DNA of 13,502 nucleotides from JBOGUF01 sp050696075. Its GTDB lineage: Bacteria; Chloroflexota; Chloroflexia; Thermomicrobiales; UBA6265. The stretch is taken from the NCBI GenBank assembly GCA_050696075.1, contig JBOGUF010000120.1, positions 1-13,502 of the forward strand, written 5' to 3'. The notes under the pieces are model-generated. The model saw only the letters and a list, made by a program, of their open reading frames with translations, was not told where the DNA came from and searched no databases. Below are positions 1 to 7,303 of the stretch, one piece after another (position 1 is the first letter of the stretch; each line of letters opens with the position of its first letter). The translations under genes were made by a program, and so were the position numbers.

Positions 1-846
1 CTCGGCGACTTCGATGCGGCCCGTGTCATGCTGGACGAAGGTCTACCGCTCCTCCGGAAGCTCGGGCATCCGTATCGGATCGCGATGGCACTCAACTTTG
101 CCGGCGATCTGGCGCGATGCGAGCGGACCTATGCCCAGGCACAGGTCGCCTACGAGGAGAGCGTATCGCTTCTGCGCGAGCTCGATGCCCCGCGCGATCT
201 GGCATCCGCCTTGCAGAATCTGGGACACACCTGCCTGCATCTCGGCGATGTCGAGCCCGCCCGCGCCCACTTCAATGAAAGTTTGGCGATCCAAGAGGCC
301 CAACGGAACGCGCCGGGGATGGCCGAATGCCTGCTTGGGTTCGCCGCTCTGGCCATCGTGGGGGGCTTGCCTGCCGCCGGCGCGCGCTTGCTCGCCGCCG
401 CCGTTGCGATCGGCGGGCAGCACATCACCTCCGCGTGGGCTGCCACGCGGATGGCGTATGAACATTATCTCGCTCGTGCCCGCGCCACCGTGACCGAGGC
501 GGCGTTCGAGGCGGAGCAGGCGGCAGGACGCACGCTCTCCCTCGAGCAGGCGGTGGAGTACGCTCGGAATCTGCCGCTCAACGCGGCAGCAGCACAAGGA
601 ACCCGGACAACGCGAGATGAATTGACCGCGCGCGAGCGCGAGATTGCCGCGCTAATCGCGCACGGCAAGCCGAACGGCGAGATTGCGGACGAATTATCGG
701 TGAGCAAACGCACCGTCGAGAAGCACATCGGCAATATCCTGGCGAAGCTGGGATTCACGCAGCGCGCCCAGATCGTGCGCTGGTCGATCGAAATCGGATT
801 GGTGAACGAAGAGTCCTCGCGTGAACAAACCGGTCGTCTACGTTGA
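1..846 (+). CDS. LuxR-family transcriptional regulator with TPR repeats (5' partial)
   Basis: The reading frame is open from base 1, so the gene starts upstream of the window; 281 residues are visible. Residues about 1-140 are Ala/Leu-rich helical pairs of TPR type (motifs such as ALQNLGHTCLHLGD and AECLLGFAALA). Residues about 208-270 form a GerE/LuxR helix-turn-helix, recognisable from LTAREREIAALIA, the scaffold GEIADELSVSKRTVEKHI and NILAKLGFTQRAQIV. This order is that of the C-terminal part of large ATPase-TPR-LuxR (MalT/COG3903-like) regulators, in which an N-terminal AAA-type ATPase senses a ligand. The ATPase part would lie outside the window, so its presence is inferred. The DNA-binding domain looks intact. 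A repeat-rich intergenic stretch follows immediately. The target genes cannot be told from sequence; the downstream SnoaL-like gene is one candidate. Confidence 0.9.
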   Translation, partial: LGDFDAARVMLDEGLPLLRKLGHPYRIAMALNFAGDLARCERTYAQAQVAYEESVSLLRELDAPRDLASALQNLGHTCLHLGDVEPARAHFNESLAIQEAQRNAPGMAECLLGFAALAIVGGLPAAGARLLAAAVAIGGQHITSAWAATRMAYEHYLARARATVTEAAFEAEQAAGRTLSLEQAVEYARNLPLNAAAAQGTRTTRDELTAREREIAALIAHGKPNGEIADELSVSKRTVEKHIGNILAKLGFTQRAQIVRWSIEIGLVNEESSREQTGRLR

Positions 847-853
847 GAGCGTG

Positions 854-905
854 CCACGTCGCACGTCGGGCGGGAAAAATACGTGCGTGGATACGTGCGC
901 GCACG
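854..905. repeat. Cluster of ACGTGCG direct and inverted repeats
   Basis: ATACGTGCG occurs twice in direct orientation with a 12-base period (879-887 and 891-899). The inverted copy CGCACGT lies at 860-866, and CGTGCGCGCACG at 894-905 is a perfect 12-base palindrome. The block starts 8 bases after the LuxR stop codon and lies about 95 bases upstream of the SnoaL-like gene. There is no T-tract, so it does not look like an intrinsic terminator. A regulator-binding site is possible; this is inference. Confidence 0.45.
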
Positions 906-1000
906 GATGCGATCGCCCGAAATGGCTGCGATAGTGAGCATGTCGCCGGCGCCAACCGAGACCCGAACACCAACCCACATGCAATGAGGAGGTCTCTCCC

Positions 1001-1432
1001 ATGACAACCGAAGAGAACAAAGCCATCGTGCGCCGTTTCTTCGCAGCCTTCGAGGCCGACGACCAGGACGCCCTGAACGAGGTGCTGGCACCGAACCTCG
1101 TGGCCTATTCGCACTACACGCCCGGCCCGCAGGACCGCGAAGCCCACGTGCAAGGGATTCGCTGGTGGAACGCGGCCTTCGGCGAAACGCGCTTCACCAT
1201 CGAAGAGCAGATCGCCGAGGGGGACAAGGTCGCCACCCGCGTCACCATGCGGGCCGTCCACAATCGTGGCAACTTTCAGGGCCTGCCCCCGACCGGCAAG
1301 CAGATTGAGAACGTCGGGGTCACCATCGAGCGCATCAAGGACGGCAAGATCGTGGAACGCCGGGTCAGCGCTGACTGGTTGGTCATGATGCAGCAGCTTG
1401 GCCTCATCCCGCCGCCGCGGCCCGCCAGCTAG
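1001..1432 (+). CDS. SnoaL-like / ester cyclase family protein
   Basis: This 143-residue protein has the length and pattern of the SnoaL-like branch of the NTF2 fold. It begins with an N-terminal helix (EENKAIVRRFFAAFEADD), followed by the loop LNEVLAPNLVAYSH and the segment HVQGIRWWNAAFGETRFTIEEQIAEGDKVATRVTMRAVH. The strand pair GVTIERIKDGKIVERRVSADWLVMMQQLG then leads to a short proline-rich tail. Family members include polyketide cyclases, but most of those in environmental bacteria have no known substrate. The start is well supported by GAGGAGG at 986-992, with GGAGG ending 8 bases before the ATG. It is a soluble cytoplasmic protein with no signal peptide. It stands alone between a repeat-rich gap and a candidate terminator, so it appears to be a single-gene unit. 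The exact reaction is unknown. Confidence 0.85.
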   Translation: MTTEENKAIVRRFFAAFEADDQDALNEVLAPNLVAYSHYTPGPQDREAHVQGIRWWNAAFGETRFTIEEQIAEGDKVATRVTMRAVHNRGNFQGLPPTGKQIENVGVTIERIKDGKIVERRVSADWLVMMQQLGLIPPPRPAS

Positions 1433-1493
1433 CGGAACGTCGTCGGTCAAGCGGATCATGTGCGGCGACGTACGACGAGTCTCCCCCGCGATG

Positions 1494-1526
1494 AAGGACG
1501 CCAGTGGGATTTCTCCTGGCGTCTTT
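1494..1526 (+). terminator. Candidate rho-independent terminator after the SnoaL-like gene
   Basis: GACGCCAG (1497-1504) pairs perfectly with CTGGCGTC (1516-1523) across an 11-base loop. AA lies one base outside the left arm and TTT follows the right arm. The T-tract is short and broken (CTTTCACGTTT), so termination may be weak. The position, 60 bases past the SnoaL-like stop codon, fits. Confidence 0.5.
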
Positions 1527-1677
1527 CACGTTTCGCCTCCGTCGCTTCGCCAACGGTCTCCTCCCAGGCATATCCAGCGATCCCGCGCTGCCATCCGCTC
1601 GGTTCAGTCCTTCCGCCGCGATACGCCGTCGAACGGTTGATACGCGCCGCGGTTGATCGCCGTGCGCGACGCGATGG
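1527..1677. other. Intergenic stretch with no recognisable gene
   Basis: The short open frames here, on both strands, have arginine-rich compositions typical of chance frames in GC-rich DNA. They have no ribosome binding sites and no recognisable domains. The stretch separates the terminator candidate from the IclR promoter. Confidence 0.6.
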
Positions 1678-1706
1678 TTGACAGCAGCCCGGTGCAACCC
1701 TACAAT
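1678..1706 (+). promoter_or_regulatory. Sigma-70 type promoter of the IclR gene
   Basis: TTGACA at 1678-1683 is a perfect -35 box. A 17-base spacer leads to TACAAT at 1701-1706, a five-of-six match to the -10 box. Transcription should begin near 1712-1714, leaving a leader of only about a dozen bases before the IclR ATG. GGAG at 1713-1716, a possible ribosome binding site, would then lie at the very 5' end of the mRNA. No equally good promoter was seen elsewhere in the window, so this may serve the whole downstream run. Confidence 0.75.
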
Positions 1707-1719
1707 AGCAATGGAGTTG

Positions 1720-1734
1720 TGAAATATGATTTCA
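1720..1734. promoter_or_regulatory. Palindromic operator candidate overlapping the IclR start codon
   Basis: TGAAATATGATTTCA is a 15-base inverted repeat whose three central bases are the ATG start codon. It is AT-rich in GC-rich surroundings. It resembles the E. coli IclR box (consensus TGGAAATNATTTCCA). It lies about 6-22 bases downstream of the predicted transcription start, where bound protein could block RNA polymerase. Autoregulation by the encoded IclR protein is inferred. Confidence 0.55.
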
Positions 1735-2532
1735 TATGACGAAAAACGGAGCAGTCCGGCGCGTCAGGGATCATCGGCGGTCATTCGCTCGGTCGACAAA
1801 GTCGTCGACATTCTCGAGTTGCTTGCCGAGGAGAGCCGCGGTCTGCCACTGACCGAAATCGCCCGCCGACTGGGCCTGAATGTCAGCAGTGTCCATCATC
1901 TGATGGCGACGCTAAAAGCACGTGACATCGTCGCTCAAGACGAGCGGACAAAAAGCTATCGCATTGGCTATCGGCTCGTTGGCCTCGCCGGCCGGTTCGT
2001 CTCGGGCACCGATCTCTATCGAGCAGGCATGGGCCCGGTCGAAGAGCTCCAGGGTCACAGCGGCGAAACCTCGTATCTCTCGGCCTTCCACGGACGGAAC
2101 ATGATGACCATCATCTCCCTCCCCGGTCTTCGGCCTATTCACGTGCGGCGAATCCAGCGGCAAGGACAGATCAGTTTCCATGCGACCGCCTCTGGCAAGC
2201 TCCTGCTGGCGTATCGCCCTGCGCGTGCAGTCGAAGAGATCTTCCCGGCGCCGGACCTGCCGGCCTTCACATCCAACACCATCTCCACGCGCGAAGGTTT
2301 GCTGGCGGATCTGGCCGAGATCCGGTGCCGAGGCTACGCCCTTGACAACGAAGAGGACTATCTCGGCATCCAATGTATCGCCGCCCCGGTTCTCGATGCC
2401 GTCGGCGACTGTGTTGCCTCGGTCAGTGTTGCGTATCCGGCCGCGCCGCCGGAGCGAACGAGCGAATTGGTTCCGCTCGTCATTGCCGCCGGCAGTCGGA
2501 TTTCAGGCAACCTCGGCGCCACGTTGCCGTGA
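1726..2532 (+). CDS. IclR-family transcriptional regulator
   Basis: The 268-residue protein has the usual IclR length and two-domain layout. A winged helix-turn-helix spans residues about 20-85 (IRSVDKVVDILELLAE, LTEIARRLGLNVSSVHHLMATLKARDIV). An effector-binding domain follows from about 95 to 265, with hallmarks such as FHATASGKLLLAY, TREGLLADLAEIRCRGYALDNEED and YLGIQCIAAPVLD. IclR proteins bind small metabolites, often sugar acids, aromatic acids or glyoxylate-type compounds, and repress or activate the neighbouring catabolic operon. The ATG at 1726 is preceded by a strong promoter and sits inside a palindrome, suggesting autoregulation. A 90-base gap in the same direction leads to the binding-protein gene. 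The regulator is therefore the likely sensor for the substrate of the downstream transporter and enzymes; the ligand itself cannot be read from sequence. Confidence 0.93.
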   Translation: MISYDEKRSSPARQGSSAVIRSVDKVVDILELLAEESRGLPLTEIARRLGLNVSSVHHLMATLKARDIVAQDERTKSYRIGYRLVGLAGRFVSGTDLYRAGMGPVEELQGHSGETSYLSAFHGRNMMTIISLPGLRPIHVRRIQRQGQISFHATASGKLLLAYRPARAVEEIFPAPDLPAFTSNTISTREGLLADLAEIRCRGYALDNEEDYLGIQCIAAPVLDAVGDCVASVSVAYPAAPPERTSELVPLVIAAGSRISGNLGATLP

Positions 2533-2610
2533 CCAGGCGCCTCATGGAGGAAAGCGAGGTGAGGAGCATCCACGTGTGTCATGAAGCAAGGTGACCGGCT
2601 CTCGCTGATA

Positions 2611-2616
2611 GGGAGG
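2611..2616 (+). promoter_or_regulatory. Ribosome binding site deciding the binding-protein start
   Basis: GGGAGG lies 6 bases before the ATG at 2623. An in-frame upstream ATG at 2581 has no comparable site at the right distance and would add 14 residues ahead of an already long signal region. The start at 2623 is therefore preferred. Confidence 0.65.
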
Positions 2617-2622
2617 TCAGAG

Positions 2623-4353
2623 ATGTCTCAATCACCAGGCACGTCGCCGTGCCGCGACTGCTGCCCGGACGCCACCACGTCGCGACGCACCATCCTTCGT
2701 TCCGCCGTTGCGCTCGGCGTGGCGGCACATGCAGCACGGTCACGCTCGACACGAGCCCAAAGCACCCCGACCTCTGGCGTGCCATCGTATATCCCGAAGC
2801 CAGACACTGAGATCTTGATCCCGATCGACGGGCCACTCACGCAAGACACCCAATCGTTCCGGGTACTCACCGCCCGGAATGACGAAGTGACCGATCTGGA
2901 TGACAACCGCTTCACACAGTGGATGCAGAACCAGACGAACGTCCACGTGGAATGGGATGTTGTCCCCGAAGTTGACATGCAGAGCAAGCTCAACGTCATG
3001 CTCTCCAGCGGCGACATTCCGGACATCGTGTTCGGGTTCGTCAACCCCTCCCAGCTTCTCCTCTATGGGTCGCAAGGCATTTTCCTCCGGCTCAATGAGC
3101 TGATCGAGGAACACGCCCCTCGCGCCAGGCGTATCTTCGAGATGTACCCGGCGGCGCGTGCCGCCTGTTCAGCGCCCGACGGGAGCATATATTCCATGCC
3201 GGGCTGGGGCGAATGCTTTCACTGCACGTTCAATCAGAAGCTCTGGCTGTACCAGCCATGGCTGGTACAACTCGGGCTCGCTCTGCCAACCACCACGGAC
3301 GACCTTGAACAGGTGTTGAGGGCGTTCAAGGATCAGGATCCAAACGGGAACGGTCAGGCTGACGAAATTCCGCTGTCCGGCTCTTTGAGTAAGTCGCATT
3401 CGCAGTTGCCGTCCAACCTCATGAACGCCTTCGTGTTCAATCCTGGCGAGCCATATCTCATTGTCGAAGACGGGGCGGTCACACCAATCTACGTCACCGA
3501 CGGCTGGAAAGAAGGGCTGAAGTACCTGCACCGGTTGTATGCAGATGGCCTGATCGACCCCCAGATTCTGACGCAGGACGAGGATCAGCTGCAGCGCCTC
3601 GGTAACGATCCGGACAACGTCGTACTCGGCGGAGTCTTGGGGAGCTCAGCGGGAGTGGCCGTCTCCATCAGCAACGAGCCGGGCGCTCGCTGGGCCGAGT
3701 ATGTGCCGGTCCCGCCGCTTGTCGGCCCGGCCGGGGTTCAATACGCCGGCTGGCTCCCGTATCTCCCCGCGTACGCGGCGGCGCCAATCACCCAAGCCTG
3801 CCCGGATCCGGCGCTGGCCGTCCGGTGGATCGACTCGTTCTACTGGCAGGAAGCAACGCTGCGCTTGGAACGAGGCGTCCTCGACCAGGAATGGCGGTGG
3901 GCACGAGAGGGCGAGCTCGATGTGAAGGGCGACCAAGCGATCTGGAAACTGCTGATCGTCCACGCCGAGCCGTCGAACGTCTCCTGGGCTGGCACCGGAC
4001 CAATGTATATGTCGCAAAACCTCTTCAATGGGGTCGCGATTGATGAGACGGCCCGCGACCTCAACGTCGAGACGATTCTCTACGATGCATCGAAGAACCT
4101 GTACGAACCGCACAAGCCGCCGATGGAGATGGTGCTGCCGCCGCTCGCCCTTACGATGGACCAGGCGATCACCATTGCCGATCCGGAGGCAACGATCGTC
4201 CAGTACGTCAAACAGATGTTGGCGCAGTTCGTTCGTGGAGACACCGACATCGACACTGGCTGGGATGCCTACGCCGGCACGATCGAGCAGATGGGGCTCG
4301 CCGCCTACATACAGGCGTATCAGGACGCCTATGACGCGAGCGCCGGCAGCTAG
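2623..4353 (+). CDS. Extracellular sugar-binding protein of an ABC importer (LipO/LplA-like), Tat signal
   Basis: This 576-residue protein would capture the substrate outside the membrane for the two permeases encoded next. Residues 21-22 are a twin arginine in TSRRTIL, followed by a short Ala/Val-rich stretch and a possible cleavage site near residue 45. No lipobox Cys follows, but three Cys (10, 13, 14; CRDCC) precede the arginines, which is odd. The mature part resembles large family 1 binding proteins of the LipO/LplA type: TQWMQNQTNVHVEWDVVP, MLSSGDIPDIVFG, GSIYSMPGWGE, WLYQPWLVQLGLALPTT. A calcium-loop-like motif DPNGNGQADE (residues 239-248; pattern DxNxNGxxDE) is typical of this type. 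Large binding proteins of this group usually serve oligosaccharides or glycosides. A 22-base perfect palindrome lies inside the coding sequence. The substrate is unknown. Confidence 0.9.
   Translation: MSQSPGTSPCRDCCPDATTSRRTILRSAVALGVAAHAARSRSTRAQSTPTSGVPSYIPKPDTEILIPIDGPLTQDTQSFRVLTARNDEVTDLDDNRFTQWMQNQTNVHVEWDVVPEVDMQSKLNVMLSSGDIPDIVFGFVNPSQLLLYGSQGIFLRLNELIEEHAPRARRIFEMYPAARAACSAPDGSIYSMPGWGECFHCTFNQKLWLYQPWLVQLGLALPTTTDDLEQVLRAFKDQDPNGNGQADEIPLSGSLSKSHSQLPSNLMNAFVFNPGEPYLIVEDGAVTPIYVTDGWKEGLKYLHRLYADGLIDPQILTQDEDQLQRLGNDPDNVVLGGVLGSSAGVAVSISNEPGARWAEYVPVPPLVGPAGVQYAGWLPYLPAYAAAPITQACPDPALAVRWIDSFYWQEATLRLERGVLDQEWRWAREGELDVKGDQAIWKLLIVHAEPSNVSWAGTGPMYMSQNLFNGVAIDETARDLNVETILYDASKNLYEPHKPPMEMVLPPLALTMDQAITIADPEATIVQYVKQMLAQFVRGDTDIDTGWDAYAGTIEQMGLAAYIQAYQDAYDASAGS
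3248..3269. repeat. 22-base perfect palindrome inside the binding-protein gene
   Basis: The left arm TGTACCAGCCA (3248-3258) is followed without a gap by its exact reverse complement TGGCTGGTACA (3259-3269). It encodes residues 209-216 of the binding protein (LYQPWLVQ), a segment that fits the family, so the DNA symmetry may be accidental. It was read directly from the sequence; any function is unknown. Confidence 0.8.
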
Positions 4354-4395
4354 GAAGCCGTCGTCCGGGCAGCGTGGGGAGAAATTCCGGTCCAG

Positions 4396-5292
4396 ATGGC
4401 GACCATGCGGATTCGCGACCGCGGTAGCGACCGGGTCTTCACTATCGTCGTGACCACGTTGCTGATTGGCTTCTTGGTCATCATTCTGTACCCCCTGATC
4501 TTCATCGTCAGTTCATCGATGAGTGATCCCGCCGCGGTGACCGCCGGCCAGGTCTGGCTCTGGCCGGTGGATCCCACGTTCATCGCCTATCGCAGGATCT
4601 TTCGTGACCCGATGATTCTGACCGGATTCTTCAATTCGGTCTTCTACACAGTCGCCGGCACCGCGCTCAACGTCGTGCTGACGATCCTGGCTGCCTATCC
4701 CCTGTCCCGCAAGAAATTGCCGGGACGGGGGATCATCATCTTTCTCTTTCTGTTCACCACCCTGTTCAGCGGCGGCATGATTCCGACGTATATCGTTGTT
4801 GGGGAGCTCGGACTGCTAAACACCCGGTGGGCAATGATTCTTCCATCAGCCCTGGCAGTTTGGAACGTGATCATCACCCGCACCTATTTTCAGACCACGA
4901 TCCCGGAAGAGCTGTTGGAGGCAGCACACCTTGACGGGTGTAGCGATTTCCGCTTCCTGTGGGAGATCGTCCGGCCGCTATCGGGTCCGATCATCGCGGT
5001 CAACGCGCTCTTCTATGCCGTCGGCCATTGGAACGGATACTTCAACGCCTTGATCTACTTGACGGACCAGTCGCTGTATCCGTTGCAACTCGTGTTGCGC
5101 TCCATTTTGGTGCAAAACCAGACCAACCTCCGCATGACGGGCGATATGGCGGACATGCTCATGCGGGAGAATATGGCCGACCTGCTCAAGTATGCGCTCA
5201 TCGTGGTCGCCAGCCTCCCGTTGCTGGCGATCTATCCGTTTGTGCAACGACATTTCGTCAAGGGAGCCCTGATCGGCTCGCTGAAGCGATAG
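4396..5292 (+). CDS. CUT1-family sugar ABC transporter permease (LplC/YtcP/AraQ-like)
   Basis: This is a 298-residue inner-membrane permease. The first membrane helix is at residues about 15-38 (FTIVVTTLLIGFLVIILYPL), followed by the outside loop PTFIAYRRIFRDP and several more helices. The cytoplasmic EAA loop that docks the ATPase is clear at residues 171-181 (EELLEAAHLDG) and continues into FLWEIVRPLSGPIIAV. The conserved segment AVGHWNGYFNALIYL and the C-terminal YPFVQRHFVKGALIGSLKR are typical of the YtcP/LplC type. The start at 4396 is the most likely ATG, though its nearest purine-rich site (GGGGAG, 4377-4381) is rather far, so translation may depend on coupling to the upstream gene 42 bases away. 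It should form a heterodimer with the permease encoded next. Confidence 0.92.
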   Translation: MATMRIRDRGSDRVFTIVVTTLLIGFLVIILYPLIFIVSSSMSDPAAVTAGQVWLWPVDPTFIAYRRIFRDPMILTGFFNSVFYTVAGTALNVVLTILAAYPLSRKKLPGRGIIIFLFLFTTLFSGGMIPTYIVVGELGLLNTRWAMILPSALAVWNVIITRTYFQTTIPEELLEAAHLDGCSDFRFLWEIVRPLSGPIIAVNALFYAVGHWNGYFNALIYLTDQSLYPLQLVLRSILVQNQTNLRMTGDMADMLMRENMADLLKYALIVVASLPLLAIYPFVQRHFVKGALIGSLKR

Positions 5293-5306
5293 GCAGGGTC
5301 AGAACC

Positions 5307-6290
5307 GTGCGACCAGTTCCCGCGGCACGACCACGCTCGGAGATAGCGCCGCAGCGACGTCACCTCGCGCAGTCCGACCGGCGCCGGATCTGGTCTACCA
5401 TCCGGCGGAGTTGGCAACTTTATGCGATGCTGGCGCCCCCGCTCCTCTGGCTGATCCTCTTCAAGTACTGGCCGATGTACGGCATCCAGATCGCCTTTCG
5501 TAACTTCAATGCCGTTGATGGCGTGACCGGAAGCCCGTGGGTTGGCCTCGCGAACTTTGAACGGTTTTTCAACTCGTATAACTTCTGGCAGATTCTCGAG
5601 AACACCGCGGTCCTGAACGCGTACAGCCTGGTCGCCGGCTTTCCGGTACCAATCCTGCTGGCGCTGGCGCTGAACTCTGTCACGCGGGCCTGGTTCAGCC
5701 GCACAGTACAAATCGTTGGCTACGCGCCGCAGTTCATCTCGGTCGTCGTGATGGTCGGTATCATCCTGATCCTGCTCGATCCGCGGGTAGGTATGATCAA
5801 CCAAGTCCTCGGCGTAGCTGGCCTCGGTCCGATTGACTTTCTGGGCAACGCTGGCTACTTTCGACACATCTACGTCTGGTCGGGCGTGTGGCAGACGGCC
5901 GGCTTTAGCTGCATCATCTATCTGGCGGCCCTCACGAGCATCGATCCGACACTGCACGAAGCCGCCGTCATCGACGGCGCGTCACGCCTCCAACGGATCC
6001 GCGACATTGATCTGCCCGGCATTCTGCCGACCGCGATCGTGTTGCTGATCCTTGCCATGTCGGAAATTCTGTCGGTCGGCTTCGAGAAAGTGCTGCTGCT
6101 GCAAAACGGCATCAATATCCCCGTGTCCGAGGTCATCGACACCTACGTCTACCGAGTCGGCCTGGCGTCTCCATTGCCACAATTCTCCTATGCGGCGGCG
6201 ATCGGCGTCTTCCAGTCGGTTGTGGCGCTGATCTTGATTGTGACCGTCAACCAGATCGCCCGCCGCGTCGAAGATGCCAGCTTGTGGTGA
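5307..6290 (+). CDS. CUT1-family sugar ABC transporter permease (LplB-like)
   Basis: The frame stays open far upstream inside the preceding permease gene, but that part is arginine-rich nonsense. GTG at 5307, 14 bases after the preceding stop and downstream of a GCAGGG site, gives 327 residues, normal for LplB-type permeases. The protein starts with a basic cytoplasmic tail, then the signature MLAPPLLWLILFKYWPMYGIQIAFRNF (first helix and loop), and further helices such as QFISVVVMVGIILILL. The ATPase-docking EAA loop is at residues 218-224 (EAAVIDG), followed by DIDLPGILPTAIVLLIL. The segment VSEVIDTYVYRVGL and the last helix complete the family pattern. The two permeases and the binding protein make an import channel; no ATPase gene is in the window, so a shared MsmX/UgpC-type ATPase encoded elsewhere is likely. 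Confidence 0.9.
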   Translation: MRPVPAARPRSEIAPQRRHLAQSDRRRIWSTIRRSWQLYAMLAPPLLWLILFKYWPMYGIQIAFRNFNAVDGVTGSPWVGLANFERFFNSYNFWQILENTAVLNAYSLVAGFPVPILLALALNSVTRAWFSRTVQIVGYAPQFISVVVMVGIILILLDPRVGMINQVLGVAGLGPIDFLGNAGYFRHIYVWSGVWQTAGFSCIIYLAALTSIDPTLHEAAVIDGASRLQRIRDIDLPGILPTAIVLLILAMSEILSVGFEKVLLLQNGINIPVSEVIDTYVYRVGLASPLPQFSYAAAIGVFQSVVALILIVTVNQIARRVEDASLW

Positions 6291-6384
6291 GGACGACGCG
6301 ACCAGGTACCCGCTTGCTATGAATAAATGGCGAGTCGGCGACACTGGAACGAACCAGGCGCCGCGTGAGCAAAAAGGGGGAAGC

Positions 6385-7260
6385 GTGAAACTTGCGGTCT
6401 CAGGCCAGTTGCTTTCCAAGTCAACCGCGTTGCCTGACATCATCCGGCTGCTGAAGACGCTCGACGTCGACGCGATCGAGCTCTGGCCCCGCAATCTGCC
6501 GGGAGGCGCTGACGGTGACTCCGCGCAGCGCTATGAGCAGAAGGATGTGGTCGGCGCCCGACACCTTCTTGAGAACGAAGGGATGGCCGTCGCTTGTGTC
6601 ACGCTGGGCTTCAACGTTCTGAGCCAATGCCGCGAAGCGGGCGCCGCCTATGGCGCCGCGGCGCTCAAGGGGGCTGTTGACGCGGCGGCCGCCCTCGGCG
6701 CGCCGATTGTGAATTGCTACCTCGCTGGCTTGGCGCCGAGCGTCTTCGTTGCGGCCATGCAGCCCGCCGCCGAGTACGCGGGTTCGGCTGGGGTGACCAT
6801 CGTCCTCGAAAACGAAGCGCACGACGATTCCGGGCCGGCGGCGCGGGTTCGTGAGATCGTCGAAGCCGTGGCCTCGCCGTACTTTGGCACGCAGTACGAC
6901 CCCTGCAACTACTATCACGCGAACGAAGAGTCCTATCCCGCCGCGTACGAAGTGGTCAAAGACTACGTCCGGTACGTTCACTTGAAAGGCGGTTGCCTGT
7001 ACGACGCGACGAACCGACCGCGCGACAAGCGGGGTGGCACGATGCGCGGTAGCGCCGATCGCTACATCGGCTACACCTCGATCCTGGATGGCTGCGTGAA
7101 CGCCGACGCCGTGTTGCGGCGCCTGGCGGCGGATGGCTATCGCGGATACGTCACGCTGGAACCGCACGTCCCGGTCGAACAGGCGCTCGACTACTACCGG
7201 ATCGACGTGCCCTACGTTCGCGAGCGAATCCAACACTGGCTCACCGTCGCGGCAGCCTGA
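6385..7260 (+). CDS. Sugar phosphate isomerase/epimerase-like TIM barrel (COG1082), first of three
   Basis: The GTG at 6385, just after AGGGGGAAGC, begins KLAVSGQLL, a normal first barrel strand, and gives 291 residues. An upstream ATG at 6319 in frame would add 22 polar residues without a good ribosome binding site. The AP-endonuclease-2/xylose-isomerase-like fold is shown by the strand-end residues expected to bind one divalent metal: Glu142 (IVLENEAHDD), Asp172 (QYDPCNYYH), His199 (VRYVHLKGG) and Glu259 (YVTLEPHV). Family members include epimerases and isomerases of free or keto sugars, inositol-pathway dehydratases and C-glycoside-cleaving enzymes. The name 'sugar phosphate' is inherited and may be wrong here. 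It follows the transporter by 94 bases and is likely cytoplasmic. Substrate unknown. Confidence 0.85.
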   Translation: MKLAVSGQLLSKSTALPDIIRLLKTLDVDAIELWPRNLPGGADGDSAQRYEQKDVVGARHLLENEGMAVACVTLGFNVLSQCREAGAAYGAAALKGAVDAAAALGAPIVNCYLAGLAPSVFVAAMQPAAEYAGSAGVTIVLENEAHDDSGPAARVREIVEAVASPYFGTQYDPCNYYHANEESYPAAYEVVKDYVRYVHLKGGCLYDATNRPRDKRGGTMRGSADRYIGYTSILDGCVNADAVLRRLAADGYRGYVTLEPHVPVEQALDYYRIDVPYVRERIQHWLTVAAA

Positions 7261-7303
7261 CCTGACAGGGGCCGTGGCCACGATCATTCACGGGAGGCAA
7301 TGC

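Noticed and set aside
465..1459. Two overlapping minus-strand open frames opposite the LuxR and SnoaL-like genes
   Set aside because: They are antisense shadows; the plus-strand frames have clear domains and ribosome binding sites.
4959..5306. N-terminal extension of the LplB-like permease inside the preceding gene
   Set aside because: The extension is Arg/Gly/Pro-rich and lies in another frame over the end of a good permease gene; GTG at 5307 gives the normal family length.
5232..5957. 241-codon open frame on the minus strand opposite the LplB-like permease
   Set aside because: Its sequence is Asp/Arg/Gln-rich without domains or membrane segments, while the plus strand encodes a clear permease.
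6274..6384. Upstream starts for the first barrel protein (6274 or 6319)
   Set aside because: The added residues are polar, unlike the family, and overlap or abut the permease end; the first barrel strand begins right after GTG 6385, which has a purine-rich site.
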